Below, piece after piece: positions 54,265 through 63,266 of a stretch of DNA of 64,000 bases (position 1 is its first letter; the number at the start of each line of letters is the position of its first letter). Source of the stretch: Dehalococcoidia bacterium UBA2160. GTDB taxonomy: Bacteria; Chloroflexota; Dehalococcoidia; Lucifugimonadales; UBA1123. The stretch spans positions 24,752 through 88,751 of the forward strand of contig DCWO01000139.1 in the NCBI GenBank assembly GCA_002328865.1, in the 5' to 3' direction. A program made the position numbers and the translations under genes. The notes under the pieces are model-generated. The model made no database searches. It saw only the letters and a program-made list of their open reading frames with translations, and was not told the DNA's origin.

Positions 54265-55148
54265 CGAGCCATCCGTCGTGTTCTCAACGAGAAAAACCGA
54301 GTCAAACCCGGTACGTAGTCTTTCTCGGTGTTCACCTCGATTCGGTCAATGCCCTGGCTGGCGAGCATGCGACGTTTTTCTGTTTCGAGGTTGTCCATCC
54401 GGGTTTCGTATTCTTCTCTCCACGACTTGCTGCCGGTGTCGACCCAATCCAGTTCCCCTGTCTCAGCATCTTCGAGCGCGATCAGGCCGATGTCTGGGAT
54501 ATGCCTTTCGATCGGGTCGTGGAGGTCCACGGCAACGAGGTCATGCCGCTGATTGGTGGCTGCCAACGGACGTCTGAAGCTTTCCGGGTCGGCCAGAAAG
54601 TCGGAAATCAGGAAAACGATGCCCCTACGTTTGAGCAGCAGGTTGATCGTGTCCAGCGCCTCATTGATGGCGGTGCCTGTCCCTTTGGGCTCGAATACCA
54701 GCAGGTCCCGGACCATCCTCAGTGCGTGGCGCCGCCCTTTTCTGGGCGGAACAAGAAACTCCACCTGGTCGGTGAAAATCAGCAAACCAACTCGGTCGTT
54801 GTTGATCGTGGCCGCGAACGAGAGGACCGCGGCCAGTTCGGCGGCCAACTCGCGCTTGAACTGGCCGATCGTTCCGAACTCCGACGAGCCGCTGGCGTCG
54901 ACGGCCAGCATGACGGTCAACTCTCGTTCCTCTTGGAACTGTCGCACGTGGAGCTCCGCCGTTCGCGCCGTGACGTTCCAGTCGATCCGCCGAATATCGT
55001 CTCCCGGAACGTAGGGCCGAATTTCATCGAACTCCATGCCTTGGCCTCGGAACACAGAGTGGTATTCGCCGGCGAAGCTGTGATTCGCCAGCCGCCGGGC
55101 GGTTATCTCTATGCGTTTGATCTTGTCGATCAGCTCGGTTGACAGCAT
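54261..55148 (-). CDS. DUF58 domain protein
   Basis: 295 residues. It has the DUF58 opening FAGEYHSVFRGQGMEFDEIRPYVPGDDIRRIDWNVTARTAELHVRQFQEERE, of which GxGxEFxxxRxYxxGDDxRxIDW is the family hallmark, and then a VWA-like fold (LAVDASGSSEF with DxSxS). It acts with MoxR ATPases in the cytoplasm. It lies 169 bases downstream of moxR and overlaps the next gene. Confidence 0.9.
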   Translation of the reverse strand: MLSTELIDKIKRIEITARRLANHSFAGEYHSVFRGQGMEFDEIRPYVPGDDIRRIDWNVTARTAELHVRQFQEERELTVMLAVDASGSSEFGTIGQFKRELAAELAAVLSFAATINNDRVGLLIFTDQVEFLVPPRKGRRHALRMVRDLLVFEPKGTGTAINEALDTINLLLKRRGIVFLISDFLADPESFRRPLAATNQRHDLVAVDLHDPIERHIPDIGLIALEDAETGELDWVDTGSKSWREEYETRMDNLETEKRRMLASQGIDRIEVNTEKDYVPGLTRFFSLRTRRMAR

Positions 55149-55317
55149 TGTTGTTTAACGGCCTGGGCGGCTGGCAGACTATCTCGATGCCCCGCCCGGA
55201 ATGGGATCATCGGAGAGCAATTGATTCCGCGAATTATGCGATCAAGGCGGTCGGTATTGCTTGATCGAAGCGTCCGGATTGAGATGGATCGCGCGCGCAA
55301 TATGTGTGCATCCGCGG

Positions 55318-56310
55318 TCAGGGGACTTCGACATGATCGAGGATCTGCTGCACGATGTCCGTCGTGGTCATCGACTCAGCTTCGGCCTCGTAAGTGGGTA
55401 TGACGCGGTGACGCAACACGTCCGGGGCTAGTTGTTTGACGTCCTCGGGGGTGACATAACCCCTGCCCCTCAGGAAAGCGTGGGCCCTCGCGGCCGTGAC
55501 CAGATAGATGCTTGCCCTCGGCGACGCCCCATACGCGATCATTGGGCGTAGGTGGGACAGCCCGTTCGAATCCGGCGCCCTCGTCGCGAGAACGAGGTCT
55601 AGGACGTACTCTTTGACCTTGTCGTCGACGTGGATCGTCCGCACGATTTCGCGAGCCCGTAGGATGTCCTCCGGAGTGACGACCGGATTGATCTCCGGCA
55701 TCTCCCCGCCTGTAACGAGGTCGACGATCTGTCGCTCCTCGGCGCGTGCCGGGTAATCGACGAGAACCTTCAGCATGAACCGGTCGACCTGTGCCTCAGG
55801 CAATGGGTAGGTGCCTTCTTGTTCAATCGGGTTTTGAGTTGCCATCACAAAAAACAGCTTTTCGAGCGGGTACGTGGCGTCTCCGAGCGTGACCTGGCGC
55901 TCTTGCATCGACTCCAGTAGAGCGCTCTGAACCTTGGCCGGGGCGCGGTTCACCTCGTCGGCCAGGACCATGTTGGCGAAAATGGGTCCCTGATGAACGG
56001 TGAATTCGGTCGTCCTGGGGTCGTACACCTGGGTGCCTATCAAGTCTGCGGGCAGCAAATCGGGCGTGAACTGGATTCTGGAGAATCGAGAGTGCAGACT
56101 CTCGGCCAGCGTCTTGACGAGCAACGTCTTGGCTAGTCCGGGAACGCCTTCCAACAGCACGTGGCCGTCGGCCAGCAGGCCGATCAAGACGCGCTCGACC
56201 AGGCCGTCCTGCCCAACCATGACTTTTCGGATCTCTCCGAGGAGACCCTGAAGAAACTGGGCTTCGCGTTCCACTCGCTGGTTGAGTTCGATCAGTCCTG
56301 AGAATTCCAT
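55318..56310 (-). CDS. MoxR-family AAA+ ATPase
   Basis: 330 residues. Walker A LEGVPGLAKTLLVKTLA, Walker B/MoxR signature VLADEVNRAPAKVQSALLESMQERQVT, sensor FVMATQNPIEQEGTYPLPEAQVDRFM. MoxR ATPases are chaperones that insert cofactors or assemble complexes with VWA-domain partners, which here are BatA and BatB. It is the first gene of the leftward bat cluster. Confidence 0.94.
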   Translation of the reverse strand: MEFSGLIELNQRVEREAQFLQGLLGEIRKVMVGQDGLVERVLIGLLADGHVLLEGVPGLAKTLLVKTLAESLHSRFSRIQFTPDLLPADLIGTQVYDPRTTEFTVHQGPIFANMVLADEVNRAPAKVQSALLESMQERQVTLGDATYPLEKLFFVMATQNPIEQEGTYPLPEAQVDRFMLKVLVDYPARAEERQIVDLVTGGEMPEINPVVTPEDILRAREIVRTIHVDDKVKEYVLDLVLATRAPDSNGLSHLRPMIAYGASPRASIYLVTAARAHAFLRGRGYVTPEDVKQLAPDVLRHRVIPTYEAEAESMTTTDIVQQILDHVEVP

Positions 56311-56795
56311 GAGTGCGTCTCCGGGATCTTCCGTGACGATGCGTAGTCGTTGTCGCGTAAATCGTTAGGCTGCCGCCAACCGAGTTGCTTTCAGCCGACG
56401 CGGGTCCATCGCCTGGTCGCGCCTCCCGGCTGCCGCGCCTTGAGCGGCCAGCCTAGCGTGCATGAATATCAGTGTGCCAGGGCAAGATCACGAAACCGTT
56501 GCGTTCAAATTACGGATCCGCAACCCGATCAACGCCTGCGTCGGGACGCGCAGGCATCTCCAACTATTATAGTCCCCCTGGGCATGTAACGGCGCGGAGA
56601 GAAGATAGGTTGGCTGGTTGCCCAGCCGAGAGGAGCTTGGATCGTTGGATGAACGGGTCGAATGTGGCCGCGAAGGGCCGAAACACGAGGGATGTGCCGA
56701 TCGCAAGAGGTTGCATCCATTCGTCGCTCTGGTGGAAAGCCCCAATCACGAACCGGTTGCGAAAATCGACATCCGATCACCGGATGGCTCGTTCG
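56311..56795. other. Intergenic region upstream of the bat cluster, 485 bases
   Basis: No convincing gene. On the minus strand a perfect TATAAT (56571-56566) lies about 260 bases upstream of moxR, without a good -35. Just downstream a 7-bp hairpin (GCCTGCG 56534-56540 with CGCAGGC 56549-56555) would fall near the transcript start. Confidence 0.4.
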
Positions 56796-58139
56796 TCACT
56801 TGCCTTCGTACAGTTCCTCGACGAGGCGAGTGTTCTGGAACGCCAGATAGCTGTCCTTGGTCATGGTGGGCTGGCTTTCGCCCAGGACGCTCTTCGCCGC
56901 TTGGGCGTCGTCGAACAGAAGGTCGATCACCGACATCGCCATCGCTTTGGCGGGGTTGACGACGGCCTGGACGTAGTCTTCGACCACGTAGTCGGTTCCG
57001 TGGCCTGTGCCGGTGGCCGCCGTGGTGTAGGGGTGGATGACGGGCATGATCTGGCTCAGGTCGCCCATGTCGGTCGAACCGCCGCGGTTGAGGTCGGCGG
57101 GATGCGTCACGAGTTCAGACTCGCCGACGATCTCGCCCGCGTTGGCCTTGAAAAGCTCCGTCATCGCCGGGTCGTTCTTCATTGGGAGATAACCGGGGAG
57201 CGTTACGATCTCGACCTGTCCGCCCATCGTCAACGCGCCGGCGCGAAGGCAGCGGTCCATCTTGTCACTGGCGTCCGCAATCGCTTCGGCGGTCCGTCCC
57301 CGCACCCGGCCCTCGTACCGCACGTCGGCTGGTATCGAATTAACCGCGACGCCGCCTCGCGTCATGATGCCGTGGAATCTTACGTTCTGTTCGTTCAGCA
57401 CCGTCTCCCGCTGCGTGTTGAGCGCATTGAGCGCCACCGTCGCCGCCTGGAGCGCATTTACGCCCAGGTGCGGTGAACCGCCGGCATGCGCGGCTTTGCC
57501 GATGAAGCGGACGTACTTTACGACGTGGCCGTTGCTCGTGCCGCCTAGGGCGAATTTCGCGGTTTCCTGATTGGACGAAGAGGTGTGGACCATCATCGCC
57601 ATGTCGACGTCGTCGAACGCGCCGAGGCGGATGAACTCCTGCTTGCCCGCCATCAATCCCAGGGCGCCTTGCTGGTGGAGGCCCCATCGGAACTCCACGT
57701 CGATGAACTCCTCCGCCGGCACGGCGATCAGGGCGACGTTCCCTGCCAGCGATTCCATGACCTCCGGGGCAAGCAACCCCACGGCGGCGCCCAGCATCAT
57801 CGGCGTCTGACAGTGGTGGCCGCAGGCGTGGGCAGCGCCGGTCTCCGGGTCGGCGTGTGCGTGCTCCAGGACCCGCAACGAGTCCAGCTCTCCGATGACC
57901 GCGACCGTGGGACCGGGTCTCCCGCCCTCGATGACGCCCTTCAAACCTGTCAAGGCGATGCCGCTCTGGTGAGACACACCGAGTTCGCTGAGCTTCTCGC
58001 TCACGAATCTGGAAGTCTTGACCTCGAGGAAGCCGGGTTCCGGGTTCGCCAGGATAGTTTGGGCGGCCTCGATGAGCCATTCGGCGCGCTCGTCGATTGC
58101 GGCCTGGGCGATGGATTTTAGCTGTTCGATTGTTGGCAT
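56796..58139 (-). CDS. M20-family amidohydrolase (AbgB-like)
   Basis: 447 residues. The metal site is plain: AHACGHHCQ (His104, Cys106-His109), then VPAEEFI with the catalytic Glu pair, and a late HGTDYVVED. The dimerisation domain sits in the middle (FIGKAAHAGGSPHLGVNALQAATVALNAL). It belongs with AbgB/amidohydrolase proteins that cleave N-acyl amino acids or p-aminobenzoyl-glutamate. It is the downstream member of a tandem pair, 18 bases after its paralogue. Confidence 0.9.
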   Translation of the reverse strand: MPTIEQLKSIAQAAIDERAEWLIEAAQTILANPEPGFLEVKTSRFVSEKLSELGVSHQSGIALTGLKGVIEGGRPGPTVAVIGELDSLRVLEHAHADPETGAAHACGHHCQTPMMLGAAVGLLAPEVMESLAGNVALIAVPAEEFIDVEFRWGLHQQGALGLMAGKQEFIRLGAFDDVDMAMMVHTSSSNQETAKFALGGTSNGHVVKYVRFIGKAAHAGGSPHLGVNALQAATVALNALNTQRETVLNEQNVRFHGIMTRGGVAVNSIPADVRYEGRVRGRTAEAIADASDKMDRCLRAGALTMGGQVEIVTLPGYLPMKNDPAMTELFKANAGEIVGESELVTHPADLNRGGSTDMGDLSQIMPVIHPYTTAATGTGHGTDYVVEDYVQAVVNPAKAMAMSVIDLLFDDAQAAKSVLGESQPTMTKDSYLAFQNTRLVEELYEGK

Positions 58140-58157
58140 GACCCCTCCGAGGGATAG

Positions 58158-59486
58158 CTAAGACGTGTGCGTCGATTCTTTCAACATGCTCCGCATCAGT
58201 TTCAGGTAGGACTGCTTCGTGAGGGGCGCCTCGTATTGGCCCACGATGCGGTTGGCGTGGCTTGCTCCGTCGGCGAGCAAGTCGATCACGGTCATCGCCA
58301 TGGCCTTGGCGCCGGTTAGCACGCCCAACTCGTAGTCCTGGACCACGTAGTCATTGCCATGGCCGTTTCCGGTGGCGGCGACGACGTAGGGATGGATGAC
58401 GGGCATGAGCTGCGATACGTCGCCCATGTCCGTCGAGCCCGTGCGGTGCCCGAGCCTGACCAGGTTGTCTTTGCCAACCAACGAGCAGGCATTCTCGCCG
58501 TACAGCCTCAGCATGCTTTCGTCGCTTTGGATCGGCAGGTAGCCGGGCAGGGTGGTGATCTCGACCGATCCGCCCACCGCCATGGCTCCGGCTCGCAACG
58601 CTCGGTCCACCTTCTCGGACGCGTCCTTGAACGCCTCGATGCTGGCGCCGCGAACGTAAGTCTCCATCCTGACGTCGGCGGGCACCGAGCTCACGGCGAT
58701 TCCGCCTTGGGTGATGATTGGGTGGATACGCACAGTCCCGGCGTCCCTGTAAGTCTCTCGCTGTGCGTGGATGCCGGACATGGCGATCATGGCGGCATTC
58801 AGTGCGTTGACGCCCATATGAGGCGCCCCACCGGCGTGAGAAGCACGGCCGAGAAAACGAATCCTCTTGGCAACCATGCCGTTGTTGGAGCCGCCGAAGG
58901 CTATCTTGCCCTCGTTGGCGTTGGCGGACGTGTGCGTCATCATGGCGAGATCGACGTCGTCGAGGGCGCCGAGCCGGATGAATTCGGGCTTGCCGCCGAT
59001 GAATTCCAGCTTGCCCTGCCGCCGCAAATCGTCTCGATACTCTATTTCGATGTACTCCTCGGCAGGGACAGCGATCAACGCCACTCTGCCGGCCAGATTC
59101 TCCATGACGCCTTGGGCCTGAAGACCGGCCGCAACGCCGAGCATCATCCCGATTTGACAGTGGTGGCCGCAGGCATGCGCCGCGCTCGTTTCCGGGTCGG
59201 CGTGGGGATGGCCGATGACCCTCAGTGAATCCAGCTCACCCATCACGGCCAGGGTCGGGCCAGGGGACCCGCCGTCCAACCCGCCTTTGACACCCGTAAT
59301 GGCGATTCCGCCCTCATGCTCGATGCCCCAGTCGCAGAAGATTTCCCTGACGAGCCGAGAGGTTTTCTGCTCGCGAAAACCCGGCTCAGGATTGTCGAGA
59401 ATGGTCTTGGCGGTCCTGACCAACTGCTTCCCACGCGCGTCGATCTCCGCGACAGCGCGGGCTTTCAGCTCCTCGATGCTCGGCAT
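58158..59486 (-). CDS. M20-family amidohydrolase, tandem paralogue
   Basis: 442 residues, closely alike the next gene along its whole length: AHACGHHCQIGMMLG, VPAEEYIEIE, FLGRASHAGGAPHMGVNALNAAMIAM, GSTDMGDVSQLMPVIHPYVVAATGNGHGNDYVVQDYE, each cut here only as a marker. All metal-binding residues are kept, so both copies are probably active. The tandem arrangement indicates gene duplication, perhaps for two related substrates. Confidence 0.9.
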   Translation of the reverse strand: MPSIEELKARAVAEIDARGKQLVRTAKTILDNPEPGFREQKTSRLVREIFCDWGIEHEGGIAITGVKGGLDGGSPGPTLAVMGELDSLRVIGHPHADPETSAAHACGHHCQIGMMLGVAAGLQAQGVMENLAGRVALIAVPAEEYIEIEYRDDLRRQGKLEFIGGKPEFIRLGALDDVDLAMMTHTSANANEGKIAFGGSNNGMVAKRIRFLGRASHAGGAPHMGVNALNAAMIAMSGIHAQRETYRDAGTVRIHPIITQGGIAVSSVPADVRMETYVRGASIEAFKDASEKVDRALRAGAMAVGGSVEITTLPGYLPIQSDESMLRLYGENACSLVGKDNLVRLGHRTGSTDMGDVSQLMPVIHPYVVAATGNGHGNDYVVQDYELGVLTGAKAMAMTVIDLLADGASHANRIVGQYEAPLTKQSYLKLMRSMLKESTHTS

Positions 59487-59656
59487 GTGTGCGCTCCTTG
59501 TTGCTTTGGTCAGCCGGAAGAGGCTGCGGGTCGCCCAATTTGCACCATCCGGCGACGCCCGTAGCGGTGGTGACTAATCGCCTGGCGATTGTAGCATCCA
59601 TGGCGGGGCGGGCCAATACGATTGCCCGCGCCAGCGAGGATGCCGCCGAAGAACGT

Positions 59657-60208
59657 TCAAGACACGACTCCGCCGCGTATGAAGCGTCGGGTGTTTTTCG
59701 TGTGGACGAGCCTCGCGGTGACCGCGACGATAATGATGAACCCGACCAGTTCCGGGAAATCGGTGAAGAACCGGAGAGCGTCGGAGACGTGCCTTGAGGC
59801 CCACTCACCCACCGGCGGATACGAGGCCCCGAAGTCCCAGCCTAGAAACGGCCAGAATAAGACGGATGCTGTCTGCCACGTTCGATCAAACATAATATGG
59901 CCGGCGCTGGACACCGCCGCCAAGGTTAACTTCTGACCGCGTCCCAGCGCCCAGACGGTCAGTCCCAAGCCCAGCAGCGTCACCGCGAAAACCAGGGTAT
60001 GCGCGATGCTGCGGAGACTGTTGTCCACCAGGCCAGGTGCGATCCACAGACCCAGGGGTTTGTCGATCAGATCGGGGGCCATCGAGCCGACGATGACCAG
60101 CCTGAAATCCATCGATAGAGCCACGGCACGCTTCCGCCAGCTTGAAGCCGCCAAGCGGAAGGCGTACGCGGCCCCGATTGTCAGGCCGACATGGCCGAAC
60201 ACAAACAA
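59657..60208 (-). CDS. YdjM-like membrane metal-dependent hydrolase
   Basis: 183 residues with about four membrane helices and conserved polar groups in the YdjM/DUF457 order: FGHVGLTIG near the start, GSMAPDLIDKP, RSIAHTLVFA and AGHIMFDRTW. The PD-D and His residues sit at membrane edges as expected for a metal site. The family is poorly understood and is linked to membrane integrity or phospholipid hydrolysis in some bacteria. It lies between the M20 pair and a divergent CocE hydrolase. Confidence 0.72.
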   Translation of the reverse strand: MFVFGHVGLTIGAAYAFRLAASSWRKRAVALSMDFRLVIVGSMAPDLIDKPLGLWIAPGLVDNSLRSIAHTLVFAVTLLGLGLTVWALGRGQKLTLAAVSSAGHIMFDRTWQTASVLFWPFLGWDFGASYPPVGEWASRHVSDALRFFTDFPELVGFIIIVAVTARLVHTKNTRRFIRGGVVS

Positions 60209-60472
60209 ACTCTCGTCCCCCCGCGCAGTTCGATGATCGCCGGGAAGCGTACCACACCGGGACCCCGCGACCTGGACTCAGACCGACACTGAGTCGACAA
60301 CGCGGTGTTCGCCAGCGATGATCTTTGTGCACGGCCAAGATGGGGGAAAGCCCATGCTTGTGCACGACAGAGACTCGGTTGCAGGAGCATCAAGGCTGTG
60401 CTAAGGTCACACCCGCCGCCTTGTCAGGGGCTCGATCGACTACGCTGTCAAAGCCGACTCGGGGGGACGAGA

Positions 60473-62227
60473 ATGCCAGGGCCGTACTCCGTCAAATTCG
60501 AATACAACGTCGCGATCATGATGCGCGATGGGACCACCACTTACGCCGACGTATTCCGGCCCGACGTGGCCGGAAAGACGCCGGCCCTCCTCAGCCGAAC
60601 GCCGTACGACAAATCCGCGCCCGCCAACCGGACAGGCACGCTGGACGCCATACGCGGCGCCATGAGCGGGTACGCCGTCGTGGTGCAGGACGTTCGGGGC
60701 CGGTACAGTTCCGACGGCGTGTTCTACACGTTCGTCAACGAAATCGACGATGGCTACGACTCCGTCGAGTGGGTGGCGAGCCAGCCGTGGTGCGACGGCA
60801 ATGTCGGGATGTACGGCGTCTCCTATGTGGGCGCCACCCAGTGGTTGACTGCGAAGTCGAATGCGCCGTCGCTCAAGGCGATCGTGCCCGGCGTCACCGC
60901 TTCGGACTACCACGAGGGATGGACATGGCAGGGCGGCGCATTCGAACTCGGCTTCAACCTGTCCTGGGCCATGGGGGGGCTCACCGCCGCGAACTGGACG
61001 AACATCTCCCGAAGGTTGCATCTGCACGACGATGACCTGGAGCGTCTGATCGTGGCGAAGGACAACCTCACGGACGCGTATCGCCATCTGCCCATGGCCG
61101 AGATGCCTCACCTGATGGGCGAACTCGCGCCGTACTACTACGACTGGCTGGATCATCCGGAATACGACGACTACTGGAAGACGGTCAGCATCGAGGAGTC
61201 CCACTCCGACATCACCGTGCCGGCGTTCAACTTCGGCGGATGGCACGATATTTTCCTTGGCGGCACCATCCGGAACTTCACGCGGATGCGCGAGCTCGGA
61301 GCAACGGAATCTGCCCGCAACGGTCAGCGCCTCCTGATCGGACCGTGGGTCCACGGCGGCGCTCCGACTAACGTCTCGGGAGCACACAACTTCGGGACAC
61401 GAGCGGCGGCGGCGGAAATCGACCTCCAGGGCCAAATGCTCCGGTTCTACGACCACTGGCTGAAGGGCGAGGACAACGGCGTCTCCGACGACAAGCCTGT
61501 GCGCATCTTCGTCATGGGAGAGAACGTATGGCGCTCCGAAGACGAGTGGCCGCTCTCGCGGGCGAACATCGTGAACTTCTACCTCCACAGCGCCGGCAAA
61601 GCAAACTCATTGAGCGGCGACGGACGGTTGTCGCAAGAGTTGCCGAATGGCGAAGAAGAGCCGGACGTGTACGCCTACAATCCGTTGAATCCCGTTCCGA
61701 CGCTCGGGGGCGGATTGTGTTGCGACGTCGGGTTCATGGCCGCTGGCGTCTACGACCAGCGTCGCGTGGAGGGCCGTGATGACGTCCTCGTATACAGCAC
61801 GCCCCCGCTGGGCCGGGACGTGGAGGTGACCGGGCCGATCAGCGTCACGCTCTTCGCGTCCAGCTCGGCTTTCGACACCGATTTCACAGCCAAGCTCGTA
61901 GACGTCGATCCCGCCGGTTACGCTCGAAACCTGACAGACGGCATAGTTCGCGCTAGGTATCGTTTCACGCGGCAACCGGCGAGCCTGCTGCAGCCAGGTC
62001 AGGTCTACGAGTTCACGATCGACCTGTGGGCAACCAGCAATCTTTTCAAGCAAGGGCATAGCATCAGGCTCGAAGTTTCGAGCAGCAACTTCCCGCGGTT
62101 CGACCGGAACACCAACACCGGGGAGGCGATAGGGTCCGACGCCGAACATGTATCGGCCCTGCAGCACGTATTCCATACGAGCGAGTACCCGTCGCACGTC
62201 AAGCTCCCGCTGATTCCGAGAGACTAG
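60473..62227 (+). CDS. CocE/NonD-family hydrolase
   Basis: 584 residues from ATG 60473, behind GGGGGA; upstream in-frame codons look non-coding. It is an X-Pro dipeptidyl-peptidase/CocE type alpha/beta hydrolase: DVRGRYSSDGVF, nucleophile Ser117 in MYGVSYVGATQW, and the C-terminal jelly-roll domain (VTGPISVTLFASSSAFDTDFTAKLVDV). It hydrolyses esters or amides of acyl groups; the natural substrate is unknown. The length is normal for the family. No signal peptide is visible. Confidence 0.92.
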   Translation: MPGPYSVKFEYNVAIMMRDGTTTYADVFRPDVAGKTPALLSRTPYDKSAPANRTGTLDAIRGAMSGYAVVVQDVRGRYSSDGVFYTFVNEIDDGYDSVEWVASQPWCDGNVGMYGVSYVGATQWLTAKSNAPSLKAIVPGVTASDYHEGWTWQGGAFELGFNLSWAMGGLTAANWTNISRRLHLHDDDLERLIVAKDNLTDAYRHLPMAEMPHLMGELAPYYYDWLDHPEYDDYWKTVSIEESHSDITVPAFNFGGWHDIFLGGTIRNFTRMRELGATESARNGQRLLIGPWVHGGAPTNVSGAHNFGTRAAAAEIDLQGQMLRFYDHWLKGEDNGVSDDKPVRIFVMGENVWRSEDEWPLSRANIVNFYLHSAGKANSLSGDGRLSQELPNGEEEPDVYAYNPLNPVPTLGGGLCCDVGFMAAGVYDQRRVEGRDDVLVYSTPPLGRDVEVTGPISVTLFASSSAFDTDFTAKLVDVDPAGYARNLTDGIVRARYRFTRQPASLLQPGQVYEFTIDLWATSNLFKQGHSIRLEVSSSNFPRFDRNTNTGEAIGSDAEHVSALQHVFHTSEYPSHVKLPLIPRD

Positions 62228-62249
62228 GATAGCCGGATCCCGAACGAGG

Positions 62250-63200
62250 TCAGGCCAGGCAGCGGACAGGTTTGCCGCCGTTGTATTCGATCATGTCGGC
62301 GATCATCGGGCGAGCGTCCATCGCGACCCCGAGAGGCTCTCCCCGTATCTCGGAGTATGTCCGATGGATGTTGCCCGCCAGGCGCTCCGAGTCGTGCCAC
62401 CCGCTGAACCGCCCTAGATCGGTTTGTCGCGCCAGATCAAGCGGAGATAGCCCGGCCTCGTAACCCTTCCTAGCAGTCTCCTGTAGGAAGCGCAGATACG
62501 CGGTCATGTCGTCGAGCATCTCAGGGCCGCAAAGCGCCCCGTGTCCGAGAACGATAGTTTCGACGTCCAACTCACGCAGCCGGCCCAACGCCCGAAGCGA
62601 ACCCTCGACCGATCCGGCAATCACAAACGGCGTGCCGGCGTTGAAGACCAGGTCGCCGCTGAACAACAGCTTTCGTTCAGGGATCCAGTAGACGGTGTCG
62701 TTGCTGGTGTGGGCTGGACCGACGAAGATCGCCTCGATTAGCAACTCGTCGACGTAGACGTTGATCTGATCCGTGAACGTGACGAACGGCGGCGCCATCT
62801 CGATCTTACCCCAGTCGACATTGGGGAACAGGCCTCCGCCGCTTCCGCCACCGGGCGGCAGCCCCGCCTCGAACATGGCCTGTCTCGTGAGCTCATGCCC
62901 GATAATCGTGGCAGTTGGGAACAGGTAGTTTCCGTGCGTGTGGTCTCCGTGATGATGAGTGTTCACCAGCGTCCTGAGCGGCAGATCGGTGACGGTCCGG
63001 ATGGCGTCGTGAAACGCCCGAGCGCGGGCCTCCGTGAAGCACGTGTCGATAACGGTCACTGCGTCCCGCCCGACCGCGAACCCGCAGTTGTTCAGCCCCC
63101 AACTCCCGTCGAGCTGCACATACGCGTAGATGCCGGGACTGACCTCTTCGATGGTCGGAGGCGGAATCTCGTCTGAGATGGGCAGGTGTGGGGCCGTCAT
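62250..63200 (-). CDS. MBL-fold metallo-hydrolase
   Basis: 316 residues. Metal motif VNTHHHGDHTHGN (HxHxDH at 82-87), a later GPAHTSND His and LFSGDLVF Asp, and a closing GHGALCGPE. The arrangement is like that of class B beta-lactamase-fold hydrolases such as quinoprotein relay (SoxH-like) proteins. The substrate is unknown. It converges on the CocE gene and lies 66 bases downstream of the acsA start-side neighbour. Confidence 0.88.
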   Translation of the reverse strand: MTAPHLPISDEIPPPTIEEVSPGIYAYVQLDGSWGLNNCGFAVGRDAVTVIDTCFTEARARAFHDAIRTVTDLPLRTLVNTHHHGDHTHGNYLFPTATIIGHELTRQAMFEAGLPPGGGSGGGLFPNVDWGKIEMAPPFVTFTDQINVYVDELLIEAIFVGPAHTSNDTVYWIPERKLLFSGDLVFNAGTPFVIAGSVEGSLRALGRLRELDVETIVLGHGALCGPEMLDDMTAYLRFLQETARKGYEAGLSPLDLARQTDLGRFSGWHDSERLAGNIHRTYSEIRGEPLGVAMDARPMIADMIEYNGGKPVRCLA

Positions 63201-63266
63201 ATCATCATCACTCGGCAGGTTCGATCGCGATCGAATCTTCGCCCTGGATTGTTGATCGCCCGCGGC

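Noticed and set aside
60440..61588. Long minus-strand frame opposite the CocE hydrolase
   Set aside because: Shadow of a gene with a clear catalytic serine motif; no ribosome site or family match.
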